Made by a program: the position numbers and the translations under genes | In this document: in pieces, positions 20,768 to 30,449 of the stretch | Layout: each line of letters starts with the position of its first letter | Numbering within the stretch: the stretch's first letter is position 1 | DNA from: Ophiura sarsii | Lineage: Eukaryota > Echinodermata > Ophiuroidea > Amphilepidida > Ophiuridae | Direction of reading: 5' to 3' | Assembly: GCA_035610835.1 (NCBI GenBank) | Contig: CM069452.1 | Coordinates: 7,211,109 to 7,275,108, forward strand | DNA length: 64,000 nucleotides | The notes under the pieces: generated by a model | Databases searched by the model: none | What the model was told of the DNA's origin: nothing | What the model saw: the letters and a program-made list of their open reading frames with translations, nothing else

Positions 20768-21931
20768 ATGATTGTACTTATAACAAAGATTTTGGTGCTA
20801 CTTGCGCTTCTTACGCTATGTCTTTTAGCCGGTCTAGCGCCCCTCCGATTTGCCCGTTTCGCTACCCATCAAGACAGTGAACATAGACGTAAACAAGCCA
20901 AACGTGCAATGAGTTTCCTAAGCTGTTTTGGAGGAGGAGTATTTTTTGCTACCTGTATACTAGACTTGCTTCCAACTGTAAGAGACAAACTAAGTACAGT
21001 GTTTGATCAACTGGATATCTACACCAGTTTTCCAGTTGCTGAATTTGTTGTTGCTATGGGATTTTTCATCATTGTGATAGTCGAGCAAACCGCGCTTGAA
21101 TTCAAAGAAAGATCTGACAGTAACGCTGGGGTTTCTCCAGCAGATCACCTTCATGGACATAGTCATGGACATCAAGATGAAGACACAAATGCATCAAGAC
21201 CGCTGTTGGAACCGACAAGGGAAAACGCGGTCAACATTGATCCCCATGACATCGTTGATAAATTAGACCCTCATGTCAGTTTTGAAAATAACACCGGTAA
21301 TTATGGAAGCCTTGACCAATCCAGCCCATCACGTACACCACGCGTACATCATGATTCTGTAGACACTTTTCGTGAACACGATCAAAGTCTAGATCCTACC
21401 CATAGCATGGAAGATAGCCATGACATGCACTCTCACTCGACATTACGTGCGCTTATTCTACTTCTTGCGCTTTCCTTACATTCTATATTTGAAGGACTTG
21501 CAATCGGTTTGCAGGGCACTAATGATCAAGTATTGGACATCTTTACCGCTGTTATTATCCATAAAACCATCCTTGCCTTCAGCTTAGGAATGAGTCTGGT
21601 TCAGAGTAAACTAAGCAAAAGATCCATCGTACAGGCATGTGTCTGTTTTGCTGTCATGGCTCCAATAGGAATTGCAACTGGAATACTGGTTATTCAAGGC
21701 TTCTCAGATTTTACCCACAGTGTTTTTAATGGAATTCTGCAAGGTCTTGCTACTGGTACTTTTCTCTACATAACATTCTTTGAGGTTTTACCTCATGAAA
21801 TGAATGCCCCAAGTGACAGACTATTGAAAGTTTTATGCCTTATATTGGGTTTCTCAACAATTTGTGGACTGTTGTTTTTAGAACCAGATGTTGTGAGACC
21901 AGCATGTTATAGAAGTGCAGAACCTGTTTAA
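20768..21931 (+). CDS. SLC39A1/2/3-like: ZIP-family zinc transporter (SLC39A1/2/3-type), intronless
   Basis: Imports zinc and other divalent metals into the cytosol across the plasma or organelle membrane. The frame is 387 residues, in the family's usual size range. Membrane segments lie at about 3-24, 48-70, 90-110, 226-249, 257-278, 288-310, 318-341 and 353-371. The long loop between TM3 and TM4 has the metal-binding run HLHGHSHGH (127-135) and further His-rich stretches (204-224). TM4 carries HSIFEGLAIG (H238, E242) and TM5 HKTILAFSLG (H265), the signature metal-coordinating residues. The start is in good context (CAACATGA) with stops upstream. There is no interruption by introns, so this is a single-exon gene or an old retrocopy; the TATA box and intact frame favour a working gene. 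Confidence 0.92.
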   Translation: MIVLITKILVLLALLTLCLLAGLAPLRFARFATHQDSEHRRKQAKRAMSFLSCFGGGVFFATCILDLLPTVRDKLSTVFDQLDIYTSFPVAEFVVAMGFFIIVIVEQTALEFKERSDSNAGVSPADHLHGHSHGHQDEDTNASRPLLEPTRENAVNIDPHDIVDKLDPHVSFENNTGNYGSLDQSSPSRTPRVHHDSVDTFREHDQSLDPTHSMEDSHDMHSHSTLRALILLLALSLHSIFEGLAIGLQGTNDQVLDIFTAVIIHKTILAFSLGMSLVQSKLSKRSIVQACVCFAVMAPIGIATGILVIQGFSDFTHSVFNGILQGLATGTFLYITFFEVLPHEMNAPSDRLLKVLCLILGFSTICGLLFLEPDVVRPACYRSAEPV

Positions 21932-21959
21932 CTGTGTTCAAAGTAAAGCTGTGTTCAAT

Positions 21960-21965
21960 ATTAAA
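21960..21965 (+). terminator. Candidate poly(A) signal of the zinc transporter
   Basis: ATTAAA 28 nt after the stop codon. A close variant of the canonical hexamer; no stronger signal is seen in the next 150 bp. Confidence 0.3.
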
Positions 21966-22153
21966 TTAGTGAAGCCTTCTTTGGGCGGACTATTAGTATT
22001 ACTATAGTATTATTTGGGCTTGATTTTACACTTGACATGGATGACCAAGGAGTATTTTTAAACACCTTGAATTGACGGCCATCCATATTGTTCATTGCAA
22101 GCCAATTTTTTCAATGTTTGGCTAATTATAAACCTTTTACTGAAAGATAATAA

Positions 22154-22476
22154 GGGGGCTGGCATTTTCTTCGGAAGGGGGGGGGGGTCCCAAATACACT
22201 GGGGGGAGGTCATAGTTTTTTTGACATGAAAACAGGGGGGGTCATAAAATTATTTCATTGAAAATGGGGGGGGCGGTCACAAATTTATCAAAGCATGCTT
22301 TCTGAAATGTGTGTTGGGGGGGGGGGTCACAAAATAATGGACTGTATTGGTAGGGGGGGGGTCATAAAAATATGCAGCTCTTGGATAGGGGGGGTCATGA
22401 AAAAATTGTCTGGGTCTATCCACATTTTTGGGACCCCCCCCCCCCCCCCCCCCTTCCGAAGAAAATGCCAGCCCCC
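22154..22476. mobile_element. PIF/Harbinger-like foldback with G-rich minisatellite core
   Basis: Termini GGGGGCTGGCATTTTCTTCG and their complement are flanked by a TAA duplication (22151-22153 and 22477-22479). The interior repeats GGGGGGGTCATAAAAT-type units. Ends like its right terminus (CCGAAGAAAATG.CAGCCC) recur near 32640 and 56480. Confidence 0.75.
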
Positions 22477-22787
22477 TAATGATATAATATTTACAATGTA
22501 GATGCAAAAAACTCAATTTTGAAGAAAAATGGAGTTACTTCCATTTGTCGTGGTGGGGCAGTATTGTAAGATTAGATATTAAGGCAACACCACAGTAGAG
22601 TAAATGCCAAGGTACCGGTTCTCGCATTTTGACAGTATTACCTGAAAAATACATGAACAAAATATTATGGCAACTGACAATGACCTTTTTTACAATTCAA
22701 ACCCATAGATCCTTCAATTTGGACATCAAAGCAATGGGATGAGATACATCGTAGCTGAAAGTACAAATTGACTTAATAATTTATTAA

Positions 22788-23121
22788 AGGTAGATGTTCC
22801 GATTTTCAACTTGAAGTTTTCTATTCTACATGAAAGGTCATCCTTAAAAAAGTCGTGTTCCAAAGTTTGAGTTGCATAGCTCTAATGGTTCTTATTTAAG
22901 ACGCACAAGATGCTGTGAACTGTACCCATTGAGTAGTACACAAACTATATCGGTGGTTACCACCATTCGCGGTAATTCGACGTTATTTCATAGGTTTCTC
23001 CGATTTAGGCTGTCAAATTTCAGTATGATGATGAGAAAAATACGAGCTTTCATATGATATGAAAATCTCCGTATGTTTGAAATAATTCTGTGTTACGAAA
23101 ATGTGATCGGGTCATCTACCT
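22788..23121. mobile_element. TTAA MITE (family C)
   Basis: AGGTAGATGTTCCGAT at the left and GATCGGGTCATCTACCT at the right, bounded by TTAA (22784-22787, 23122-23125). It is the inverted-orientation relative of 43825-44181, matching along its length. Confidence 0.8.
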
Positions 23122-23125
23122 TTAA

Positions 23126-24897
23126 ACATTTCACTCAATTCTACAGGACCCATAGGGGGGGGGGGGGGGGGGGGTGGGGGAGGGTGGATGTGCCCCCCCC
23201 CCCCCCAGAATATTTGTTTTTCTTTCAATTTTCAAACTCATTTGTTGCGATCTGGTGTATACTTCAAAATCCAAAATGGCCGCCATGCAGGGGCCCCAAA
23301 ATTCAAATGGCTTCAATTAAGCTAAAAAGCGTACAAAAGGCTGTTTGCTGTGGCCTCTGGTAAGGTTAGGGTTAAAACAATTTATGTGTATGTGTATGAA
23401 TTATGTCCTCATCATATTGATAAAAGTGTCAAAAGTTAAATCAACCATGCAATGTGTTAAGTGATTGTATATAATGACAATAATGTACATGGTATCAGTT
23501 TAGGATTCTATTTGTAGAGTGTATATTTTAGTCTAAGATCACAAAAAATAAACCCTGTTTTACGGGCAAACAGACCTCTCAGGTTGGGTCGGACGGCCTG
23601 GTTTTTTTTCTTTTTCTTTTTCCCCTGCAAAATGAACGTAAACAAATAATAAAATGTAATTTGACATGGCAAACATTTTATTTGGGTTGGTATTCATAAC
23701 CCGTAGAACAGGTTTTTTTTTTTTCGTCGCCTAATGTATTTATAACTATACAGATAGAAACTGGTGCTTCTTGATAAACATGATAAGCCACATCTGGTCA
23801 CAGGCTTAACACAGATGGAAGTATTCTTATAGACAATTGTGTGAATAAACCAAACAGGATATTATATTAAAACAATGGTTTGTTATCTCTCAGTGTACCA
23901 TAACTAATATCCTGCCATTTCTCAGTTTCTAGAGCGATATAATCATTTGTACGGTATTGTATGTATTCTTATTCAAAAAATACGGTATACCCATCACTAT
24001 TTTACAATTGTACATTGTATCATTTGTATGTTATGTAATGTAACGCATTCATATACTTTGAGACTACAATGTAGTATCGCATATGTAGTAATAACCTCAG
24101 CCCATACCGTTAATGAATTCTAGCCAGTTTCTAAAGATTCACACTTTTCCAAATTCTCTGAGAAAGAAAAAACACCACAACTACAATTTTAGGTGTTAAT
24201 TTGTTTGTTTGTAATGCATATTTATACAAAACAAAGTGCCTACTGCCTATGTATTTTCATGTTTTAATACCCATGGGTTTTTGCAATCTATAACCAACTC
24301 ATCCTGAACCAATTGTTAAATTAATTTGAAACAATTTATTGTGAATTAAGGGTGCATGTATATTGCAGAATGTCAATATAATATATGTTAGTATTTTGGT
24401 AAATGTACTTGGTATCTTGAAGATTCTTGTATGTAAATTCTTGGGTGATTTAAATCACGATTAAAATCAAATTATTTTATTAATACAAAGCACTGCTTAA
24501 TCAACTTTATTTTAGTTTTGACTAATTTTGGTAATTTTAAGTGAATTTTTGTCTTTAATTGACCGTTTTACTTCATTCTCAGTACTTCTACGACTCATGG
24601 GTACAAGTAAATACCTTTGTATATGATGTCATTTTATCCATTTCCAATAGATTTATCTTCAAGGTGCAGAATTATTGATGTTTCTTCTATTTTTACCATA
24701 TTTTTTGCTTAAAAATTGTTCAAATTTATAAACGCATTTTGATTTAAAGGTAAATACCTGGTAAGGTTTTGCATAATGGCCATCATTCACTGGTCTTTTG
24801 AAACACTCAAAGGGTATGTTAGTACTTGAAATAAAAAAATCAGATTCAATTAAATCAAATCCACTATGCTCATTGCTAAATACCATCATCATTTTTG
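23126..24897. other. No gene recognised
   Basis: Begins with a poly-G run (23155-23174) and a poly-C run (23195-23208). The rest is AT-rich, with no family-like protein, RNA gene or clear repeat. Confidence 0.5.
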
Positions 24898-24900
24898 TTA

Positions 24901-26300
24901 GGCCAAATTAAATTAATTGTTTGTCTCAAAGCTCCCGCGCGCGTTAGTTTATTGGTGCACATTAGATTTTATTTATTTTTTTATTTATTTTTTTTTTCAA
25001 AAAAAAAAAAAATCAAAAATTTCACCGATTTTTCAGATTTTCATTGATCACATCATCTTAAGGGCAGTGTCAACCCGGCACTTGTTTCAAAAATTGAATT
25101 TCATATTTCTCTATTATTTAATACTTTTATATGTATTCTATCATTACCATCATAAGTTACTAATCGGAAGCGATTATTTCCCGTTCTTTTGGGTGATTTT
25201 AAATTGTTGTTTTGGTAAGTTTGAGTCAGGAAAAGGCGCATGGTTATTTGGCGGGAATTTAAGCGGAGTTTCGCGCTTTTCAAATGCTGCGACAGCTGTT
25301 CGATCATTGCGTCGCGCGCTGAAACTTCCCGCGCGTAATACTAGACGCACCGCTTAATATCCGCGACGTAGACGCGAAAAACAAAAGAGCGCAAAACAAT
25401 GTCTAAAAGTGTAAACAAAGGCCAATCTTACGATCATTTAAATTTCAGCTTTCTTCCAATTTCTTCACATTGTGACAATATAAATTGAATCTGATAGTTT
25501 ATAATGATTGTTCATAATAGTATACTCGCTTTTTAGGTCACACGCCTCTGTATTCCGTGAACATTTAGCTTTAAATGGTGGAAAATATCAATATTTTTAC
25601 TAAATCGATGTTTTCTAGAAGTTCAAATTTGAAGGAATTTTACGAATTTTCAGACAACATAACTAAAAATATATCAAACTATCAGGTAAGCTTTTACTAC
25701 CATTGTGTAGAGGACTTTCAGCGCTAGGAGGCAAATTTTTATTTTTTCGATTATGGATTTTAAACTCGAGATATGCATCCATTTCTAGCAAAATGTATGC
25801 AAAAAAACACGACTTTTAAACTTTTCCGATGTTTTTAGCAATATTTCCAAAACCAAGCCTTATTTTGGTAAAAGAAAAAATTGCCTCCTAGACAAAATTG
25901 TCTTGTTTACAAAAATGTTTATTAGAACAAATTACCATTTTTTATTTTTTAGTTATGCTGTCTGAAAAATTTGGGGTAAAAAAATCTCTTTTTAGTTCAT
26001 TTCTCAAAATTAAGTTTATTTGGTATCACATTGATATCACCATCGGATTCCTTATCAAATTTCCTTTGTAAAAATGTATACTTTTATGTACTTTTATTCA
26101 ATATTCTCAAACTTAGAAGCAAAAGTTGATCATCAAAATATTAGGGTTGACACTTCCCTTAAATACAAAAGTTCACTTTTACAAGGATTTCAATATTTTA
26201 TATTTAAAAAAAAAAAAAAAAAATGAAAATAAAACCGCATTCCGCATTAGTTTTACAACAGGAGAGGAGCTTTGAGACAAACAATGATTTTAATTTGGCC
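24901..26300. mobile_element. PIF/Harbinger-like element containing a nested TTAA element
   Basis: GGCCAAATTAAATTAATTGT at the left and its near-complement ending TTTGGCC at the right, with a TTA duplication (24898-24900, 26301-26303). Inverted similarity extends about 36 bp. The element at 25062-26158 lies inside it. Confidence 0.75.
25062..26158. mobile_element. 1.1-kb TTAA-flanked element with E2F-like motifs
   Basis: GGGCAGTGTCAACCC and GGGTTGACACTTCCC termini are bounded by TTAA (25058-25061, 26159-26162). The interior from 25245 to 25400 is GC-richer, with TTTGGCGGGAA and TTCCCGCGCG, both E2F-type sites, then an ATG (25399) opening a short frame. The long frame near 24917-25357 crosses the terminus and poly-T and is not a gene. 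Confidence 0.7.
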
Positions 26301-26303
26301 TTA

Positions 26304-27594
26304 TGTATATTGTATGGGTTCAACCCAATTCTTATTCTATTATATTCAAGAAGCTGCAGATAATTCGAAAATGTTGCATTATTCATTATATTTTTTATAG
26401 ATTTATCATTGTATAAAAGTAGAATTTAGTTGATATACTTTTGCTGAGCTAGCTTATGAAATATATAGGAGTCATTGGTGCAATTTCATACCGGTTCATG
26501 CAGTTCTTAGATACCGACCATACAGGCTAAATAAACCATAAGGGAAAGGATCATTTTACTTTTCAAATGCTGTCAAACTACTCAATCTTACCTGTTCACT
26601 TTATACAAGTGCTATACTTATTAATGGTATTTTTTCTTGAACATTTTCTTGTAGATCTTGTAACTTTTAAAACATTTTATATTATATATGTGGTATTTTG
26701 GTATTTTTCTAATTATTCTGGCGCATGGAAAATAACGTGCCTAGCAGGGAACAATACAAGACACGATGTTTCCATTTTACCAGGTTTTCTAACAAATTTG
26801 AATCCAATAACAAATTTGAATCCAAATTCTAACAAATTTGAATCCAAATGTTTATCATGGATTTTTTGTCAGTATAGTAGTTCCCTGTTGGATTGTATGC
26901 TTGAATTCTTAGAAATGGTCAAAAAACTATATAATTGCAAAATGCATGTTTTGATTCTGGTGACCATGTGCCAGTGTTCTACTAAGAAATAAAACGAGGA
27001 GAACCGACAGTGTCAAAACCGGAATAATTGCATCGCTAGGGTAGGTCTACTACATGTATTTCCATTTAAAATTTCTTTTATTGATAAGGCTGTATAAGCC
27101 TATAAATGCAGCTGTTTATCTCAGTTACATATATGTAGCCTATTTTGTACAATAGTAATTAGGCTCTTTATATTATAAGAACTATAAAAGCAGATCTTGG
27201 ATAAATTTCCCCAAAGGTTCTAACACTAAAATGGTTTTTGTGCCTTTTTGCTCTACATACGTACATTATTTACAGGTGCCCTAGAACTAAATAGTATTTT
27301 CTATTAATAGTGGTCTTGATGCTCTTTACCCTCATGACTGATAAGAACTGATTGCTCTTGGAACAGTTTATTTGGTGGCCTTATTAAAATTTACAGGCAT
27401 TAGTCATAATTATATACTGTAGTTAAGCTTTTGAAAGCCTGGAAATTCTTAAGGGGGGGGGGGGGGGTAGAGGGTTAAGCCTGTATTAATAATGTACAAT
27501 TGTTTTACAATCTTATTTATGGTTACTTATTACAAATTTTATTCCAATAGTTTTGGCTTACAATTTAAGTTGTTGTTGTAAAGAAAGTATGACA
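26304..27594. other. No gene recognised
   Basis: AT-rich. A 141-codon frame at 26567-26992 has low-complexity hydrophobic content and an internal 18-bp repeat (ACAAATTTGAATCCAA) and resembles no family I know. A G-run lies at 27453-27467. Confidence 0.45.
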
Positions 27595-27602
27595 TGTACA
27601 AT

Positions 27603-27686
27603 CAGCGGCGTAGCTAAATTTTCTGATCTGACTGCACATTTTATTATTGGTGGGCCCCCCTGAAAAAAATCCTAGCTACGCCACTG
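27603..27686. mobile_element. Minimal hAT-like MITE, 84 bp
   Basis: CAGCGGCGTAGCT and AGCTACGCCACTG are inverted termini. TGTACAAT is duplicated at 27595-27602 and 27687-27694. It is almost nothing but termini plus a short C-run. Confidence 0.9.
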
Positions 27687-27703
27687 TGTACAATGTAGTT
27701 TTT

Positions 27704-29192
27704 ATCCCCCTGGTTTGTAACCAGAAGGGGATTTTGTCATCATGTCAATGTGCGTGCGTATGTATGTGGTGTGTGTGTGTGTGGTTGTGGGGGTGTGTGT
27801 GCCTTTTGGTTAGCCTTTTTTTCCAAATGCTGTATCTGTTGAAAGGATGGACGGATTGACATCAAACCTTCAGTGATAGGTAGGCCATGGTCAAACACTG
27901 TAGCTGCTTGTTTGGGGGTCTAATTTGCAAAGGTCATCTGAGGTCAAAGGTCATCTAGAGGTCAAATCGTAAAAGTTGCCTGAATGCTGTATCTGTTGAA
28001 AGGATGGACGGATTGACTTCAAACCTTCAGTGATAGGTAGGCCATGGTCAAACACTGTAGCTGCTTGTTTGGGGGTCTAATTTGCAAAGGTCATCTGAGG
28101 TCAAAGGTCATTTAGAGGTCAAATCGTAAAAGTTCCCCGATTGACTTCAAACTTGGAGAAAAGAAACATGAACACCGGGTGAACATGTTTAAAATAAATT
28201 AGAGGTCATCCAAGGTCATCTGAGGTCAAAGGTCATCCAGAGGTCAAATCTTAAAAGTTGCCCGATTGACGTCAAACTTGGAGACAAGAAACATGAACAC
28301 CGGGTGAACATGTCTAAAATATAAATTAGAGGTCATCCAAGGTCATCTGAGGTCAAAGGTCATCCAGAGGTCAAATCGTAAAAGTTGCCTGATTGACGTC
28401 AAACTTGGAGACAAGAAACATGAACACCGGGTGAACATGTTTAAAATAAATAAGAGGTCTGAGGTCAAAGGTCATCCAGAGGTCAAATCGTAAAAGTTGC
28501 CCGATCGACGTCAAACTTGGAGACAAGAAACATGAACACTGGGTGAACATGTCTAAAATAAATTAGAGGTCATCCAAGGTCATCTGAGGTCAAAGGTCAT
28601 CCAGAGGTCAAATCGTAAAAGTTGCCCGATTGACGTCAAACTTGGAGACAAGAAACATGAACACCGGGTGAACATGTCAAAAATAAATTAGAGGTCATCT
28701 GAGGTCAAAGGTCATCCAGAGGTCAAATCGTAAAAGTTGCCCGATTGAGGTCAAACTTGGAGACAAGAAACATGAACACCGGGTGAACATGTCTACAATA
28801 AATTAGAGGTCATCTGAAGTTAAAGGTCATCCAGAGGTCAAATCGTAAAAGTTGCCCGATCGACGTCAAACTTGGAGACAAGAAACATGAACACTGGGGG
28901 AACATGTCTACAATAAATTAGAGGTCATCCGAGGTCAACGGTCATTAGAGGTCAACCAAGGTCAACAAGGGGTTAATTTGTGCAATGAACACCGTGGGAA
29001 CATGTAAAAAAATAATTAGAGGTCATCTGAGGTCAAAGGTCATCCAGAGGTCAAATCGTTAAAGTTGACCGATTGACCTCAAACTTGGAGAAAAGAAACA
29101 TAAACACCGGGGGAACATGACCCATATATGACCGTTGACCTCATTTAGTTGATCTCCCAACCAGGGGGATTCACAAGTCGTGACTTGCAGTA
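27704..29192. mobile_element. Large tandem-repeat element, copy 1 (Helentron/HINE-like plan)
   Basis: The 5' end is a hairpin, ATCCCC...GGGGAT (27704-27732). A GT-rich stretch follows, then two units of about 155 bp and about eight units of 105-125 bp. The 3' end has the inverted subterminal repeat AACCAGGGGGAT (29159-29170) followed by the stem-loop CAAGTCGTGACTTG (29174-29187) and CAGTATTTTT. Each unit contains AGGTCAAAGGTCA and TTGACGTCAAACTTGG. T-runs abut both ends. No Rep/helicase is encoded. Related to 44990-46405 and 61907-63283. Confidence 0.75.
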
Positions 29193-29989
29193 TTTTTCTT
29201 CATATGACAATCCATATCATAATATCAAGACTAGTTAACTAATACACATTATGCATGTTCATGTAGTATCAATTTAATCAAAGGTAGGCACAACTTAGAT
29301 ATTTTAATTTAATATACAATGTGCCATGTTGTTGTCTGTTTATGTGCCTTTGATTGAAAGATTAAAAAAAACCAAGATTTTTAAAAAACTTGTCTCCGAT
29401 ACATGATGATGAATAGATGTTGTCCGTAAATTTGTAAATTTAATCTTCCCTAGAACTGGAAAGCAAGGTATTAACAAGATAACTTGCTATATAATCACCT
29501 TAGAATTCTAAGGGGCTTTGGGAGGTAAATGCATGTTACTTTTAAATCTCCAATATTTGTTTAATTATGGCCAAAATATTTTTTTTTATAAAACTACAAA
29601 AGAAATCAAGCATTTTATGAGAAACAAGATTGTTTTAAATTATTGCCACAAATATTTGTTTAACAAAATATGAAAAACAAGATTTTTTTAAAATTATGGC
29701 CTTTTCTTTTTTTAGTTAACCAAAAAAAAATTGAAACATTTTGCTTGAAACAAGATTTTATTTTAATTATGGCCAAAATATATATATTTTTTAAATACAA
29801 CTTTTTTTTTGAGAAACAAGAAATATTATTTCCATAACAGATGTTACAAATATTTTATGAGAAACAAACAAGACTGTCTGCCGAGGCCTTAAACACAGTT
29901 TTGCCCTTCACGGAGTTTTGACATCTTAACATGTTTTTGAGACCTTTTTGACCCTTTCGGTGGAGAAGCCTTTTATAATAGGTCATACA
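29193..29989. other. No gene; loose AT-rich repeats
   Basis: From about 29560 to 29880 the phrases GAAACAAGATT and TTATGGCC recur at irregular spacing of 60-70 bp. Nothing else is identified. Confidence 0.45.
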
Positions 29990-30435
29990 GGTATTATGGC
30001 CCGCCTAAAGGGTCAATAAGGTCAAAATGATGATAAAGGGCTCAAATACACGTTAAGGTGTAAAATGTTGATAAAGAGGTAAAATACAGATAAAGGTCTC
30101 AAACGTTCATAAAGGGGTGGTCAAACAGATAAAGGTGTCAAATGTTAATAAAGGTGTCAAATACAAATAAAGAACTCAAATGATGATTAAGGGCTCAAAT
30201 ACATGTTAAGGTCTCAAATGTTGATAAAGGGGTCAATTACACGTTAAGGTGTCCATGTTGAGTCAACATTTGACAACTTAACGTGTATTTGAGCCCGTAA
30301 TCATTATTTGTATTTGACACCTCTATTAAGTACATTTGACACCTTTATCTGTTTGACCACCCCTTTATGAACGTTTGAGACCTTTATTTGTATTTGACAC
30401 CTTTTTGACCTAAATGGCCACCCATAATAATAGTA
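29990..30435. repeat. Foldback of short GATAAAGG/TCAAAT units
   Basis: Units of about 30 bp such as GATAAAGGTGTCAAAT run rightwards to about 30255 and are mirrored by ATTTGACACCTTTATC-type units to about 30420. Ends TATTATGG and CCATAATAATA are roughly inverted. Confidence 0.65.
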
Positions 30436-30449
30436 TTTTGGAAAGGAAA

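Noticed and set aside
24917..25357. 146-codon plus-strand frame
   Set aside because: It crosses a transposon terminus and poly-T/poly-A runs, and its composition is low-complexity; no domain is seen.
26567..26992. 141-codon plus-strand frame
   Set aside because: AT-rich hydrophobic translation with a nucleotide-level tandem repeat inside; no family resemblance or splice context.
27860..29120. Regular direct repeats resembling a CRISPR array
   Set aside because: Units are 105-155 bp and repeat throughout, with no unique spacers. The sequence is animal DNA with intron-bearing genes and there are no cas genes.
29174..29187. Canonical Helitron 3' end (hairpin plus CTRR)
   Set aside because: The stem-loop is followed by CAGTATTTTT, not CTRR, so a classic Helitron is not supported; only the Helentron-type plan remains.
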